A stretch of DNA of 64,000 nt from Psychromonas sp. MME1 (lineage in GTDB: Bacteria > Pseudomonadota > Gammaproteobacteria > Enterobacterales > Psychromonadaceae): contig NZ_CP160906.1 of NCBI RefSeq assembly GCF_041080865.1, positions 1,922,001-1,986,000 on the forward strand, read 5' to 3'. Both the position numbers and the translations under genes were made by a program. Of the stretch, positions 63,364 to 64,000 are shown in pieces. Under the pieces are notes generated by a model. The model did no database searches, was not told the origin of the DNA, and saw nothing but the letters and a program-made list of their open reading frames with translations. Numbering within the stretch: position 1 is the first letter of the stretch; the number at the start of each line of letters is the position of its first letter.

Positions 63364-64000
63364 CTATTTATTACTGTGAATATTCATACCACTATTTAAT
63401 AGTTTAACGAGCTCTTCGGCATGTAACAACGCACACATTTTATCCTTCACCATCCCTGCTAGCCAAGGTCTTCTGCCTGCAGAACTACGCCACTTAATTT
63501 GCTCTTTCGTTAACGTTTCCGTTCCTAACAATTTTTCACAGGAGAGTCCCCACTCCGTTGAACCTAATAAAACATAATGGCTATAATTGAGTGTTTCCGA
63601 AGAAAGTGTTGGATTCACCCATTTAGCTGTATCGACAATATTAAACAATGATTCGTTGTGTGTCATCACACCAGCAAACCAATCGGGCTTCCCAAGTAAA
63701 GAATTCAGAGATCGGTCTAATTTATGGATACCACCGAGGTCAGTTAACGGGATTGCAAAGGTCAATCCGGCTAATTCAAAAAATAACACTTGAAATTCAT
63801 TGGCAATAGAAAGTTGCTGCCACTCATCAGCAAATTCAGCTCCACTAATATCAATCGTTTCAGTTAATTCAGGCGTAGCAACAATATCGATACTTTCTAA
63901 TAACTTCGATGATTCCGAAACTTCCGATGAGTCTGGCAATGGGGAAAAAACCAATGTCTCGGGCAATGAATGAACAGGCTCTTGAAAAGGTTCTAGATCA
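63364..64000 (-). CDS. parP: ParP-like CheW-domain protein (C-terminal fragment)
   Basis: The frame is open to the right edge of the window, so the gene starts outside. The visible 211 residues contain an acidic linker and then a CheW-like domain (about the last 150 residues: FQVLFFELAGLTFAIPLTDL, GVMTHNESLFNIVDTAKW). In Vibrio, ParP tethers chemotaxis arrays to the pole through this domain. The position directly upstream of cheW supports the call. Confidence 0.8.
   Translation of the reverse strand, partial: DLEPFQEPVHSLPETLVFSPLPDSSEVSESSKLLESIDIVATPELTETIDISGAEFADEWQQLSIANEFQVLFFELAGLTFAIPLTDLGGIHKLDRSLNSLLGKPDWFAGVMTHNESLFNIVDTAKWVNPTLSSETLNYSHYVLLGSTEWGLSCEKLLGTETLTKEQIKWRSSAGRRPWLAGMVKDKMCALLHAEELVKLLNSGMNIHSNK

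Overview
This window is chromosomal DNA from a motile, AT-rich gammaproteobacterium, probably a marine Psychromonas/Vibrio/Shewanella-type organism. The evidence is the Vibrio-style FlrABC flagellar cascade, paired flagellins with FlaG/FliD/FliS, the parP-cheW-DUF2802-ccmABCDEFGHI order, the map-glnD pair and the cmk-rpsA-ihfB-lapAB-pyrF block. It also carries part of a nitrogen-fixation (nif) cluster. The species assignment is an inference; no rRNA gene is present.

Layout. (1) 1-5.99 kb: divergent nif genes. nifU-nifS-nifV-nifZ-nifM run leftward and nifB-fdxN rightward from one control region holding two perfect NifA-type sites, an IHF-type site and a sigma-54 promoter for each side. (2) 6.1-9.6 kb: housekeeping map and glnD. 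(3) 9.6-15.5 kb: an accessory stretch rich in short inverted-repeat elements around a small Cys-pair protein, a lipoprotein, a sensor GGDEF-EAL protein and a secreted dienelactone-hydrolase-like protein. (4) 15.6-19.3 kb: fbpABC-type ferric iron transporter under Fur-like boxes; then murQ. (5) 20.4-24.6 kb: flrC, flrB and flrA. (6) 25.0-37.9 kb: fliS-fliT followed by a close-packed flagellin-glycan operon: pseB, pseC, pseF, pseI and pseG, then a tailoring cassette (methyltransferase, nucleotidyltransferase-methyltransferase fusion, SDR, transketolase-like enzyme, ATP-grasp ligase, GH57-like protein). (7) 38.0-48.0 kb, leftward: two unlike candidate flagellin glycosyltransferases (Maf and a TPR-GT protein), fliD, flaG and two large flagellins, with sigma-28 and sigma-54 promoters. 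(8) 48.1-55.1 kb: maoC-like, pyrF, lapB, lapA, ihfB, rpsA, cmk, mlaA. (9) 55.2-64 kb: the complete cytochrome c maturation operon ccmABCDEFGHI, then DUF2802 protein, cheW and the end of parP.

How it fits together. FlrA with sigma-54 should drive flrBC, fliD and probably fliS onward; sigma-28 drives the flagellins. The Pse pathway supplies CMP-pseudaminic acid (or a relative), the cassette probably modifies it, and Maf and/or the TPR-GT attach it to flagellin. The cassette is the best candidate here for an undescribed system: it has an ATP-grasp ligase and a transketolase-like enzyme but no recognisable PseH acetyltransferase.

Caution on sequence quality: pseF, cmk and cheW are each broken by one missing base in a short homopolymer, and restoring that base gives a normal-length protein in every case. 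As cmk is normally essential or important for fitness, consensus errors are the simplest explanation.
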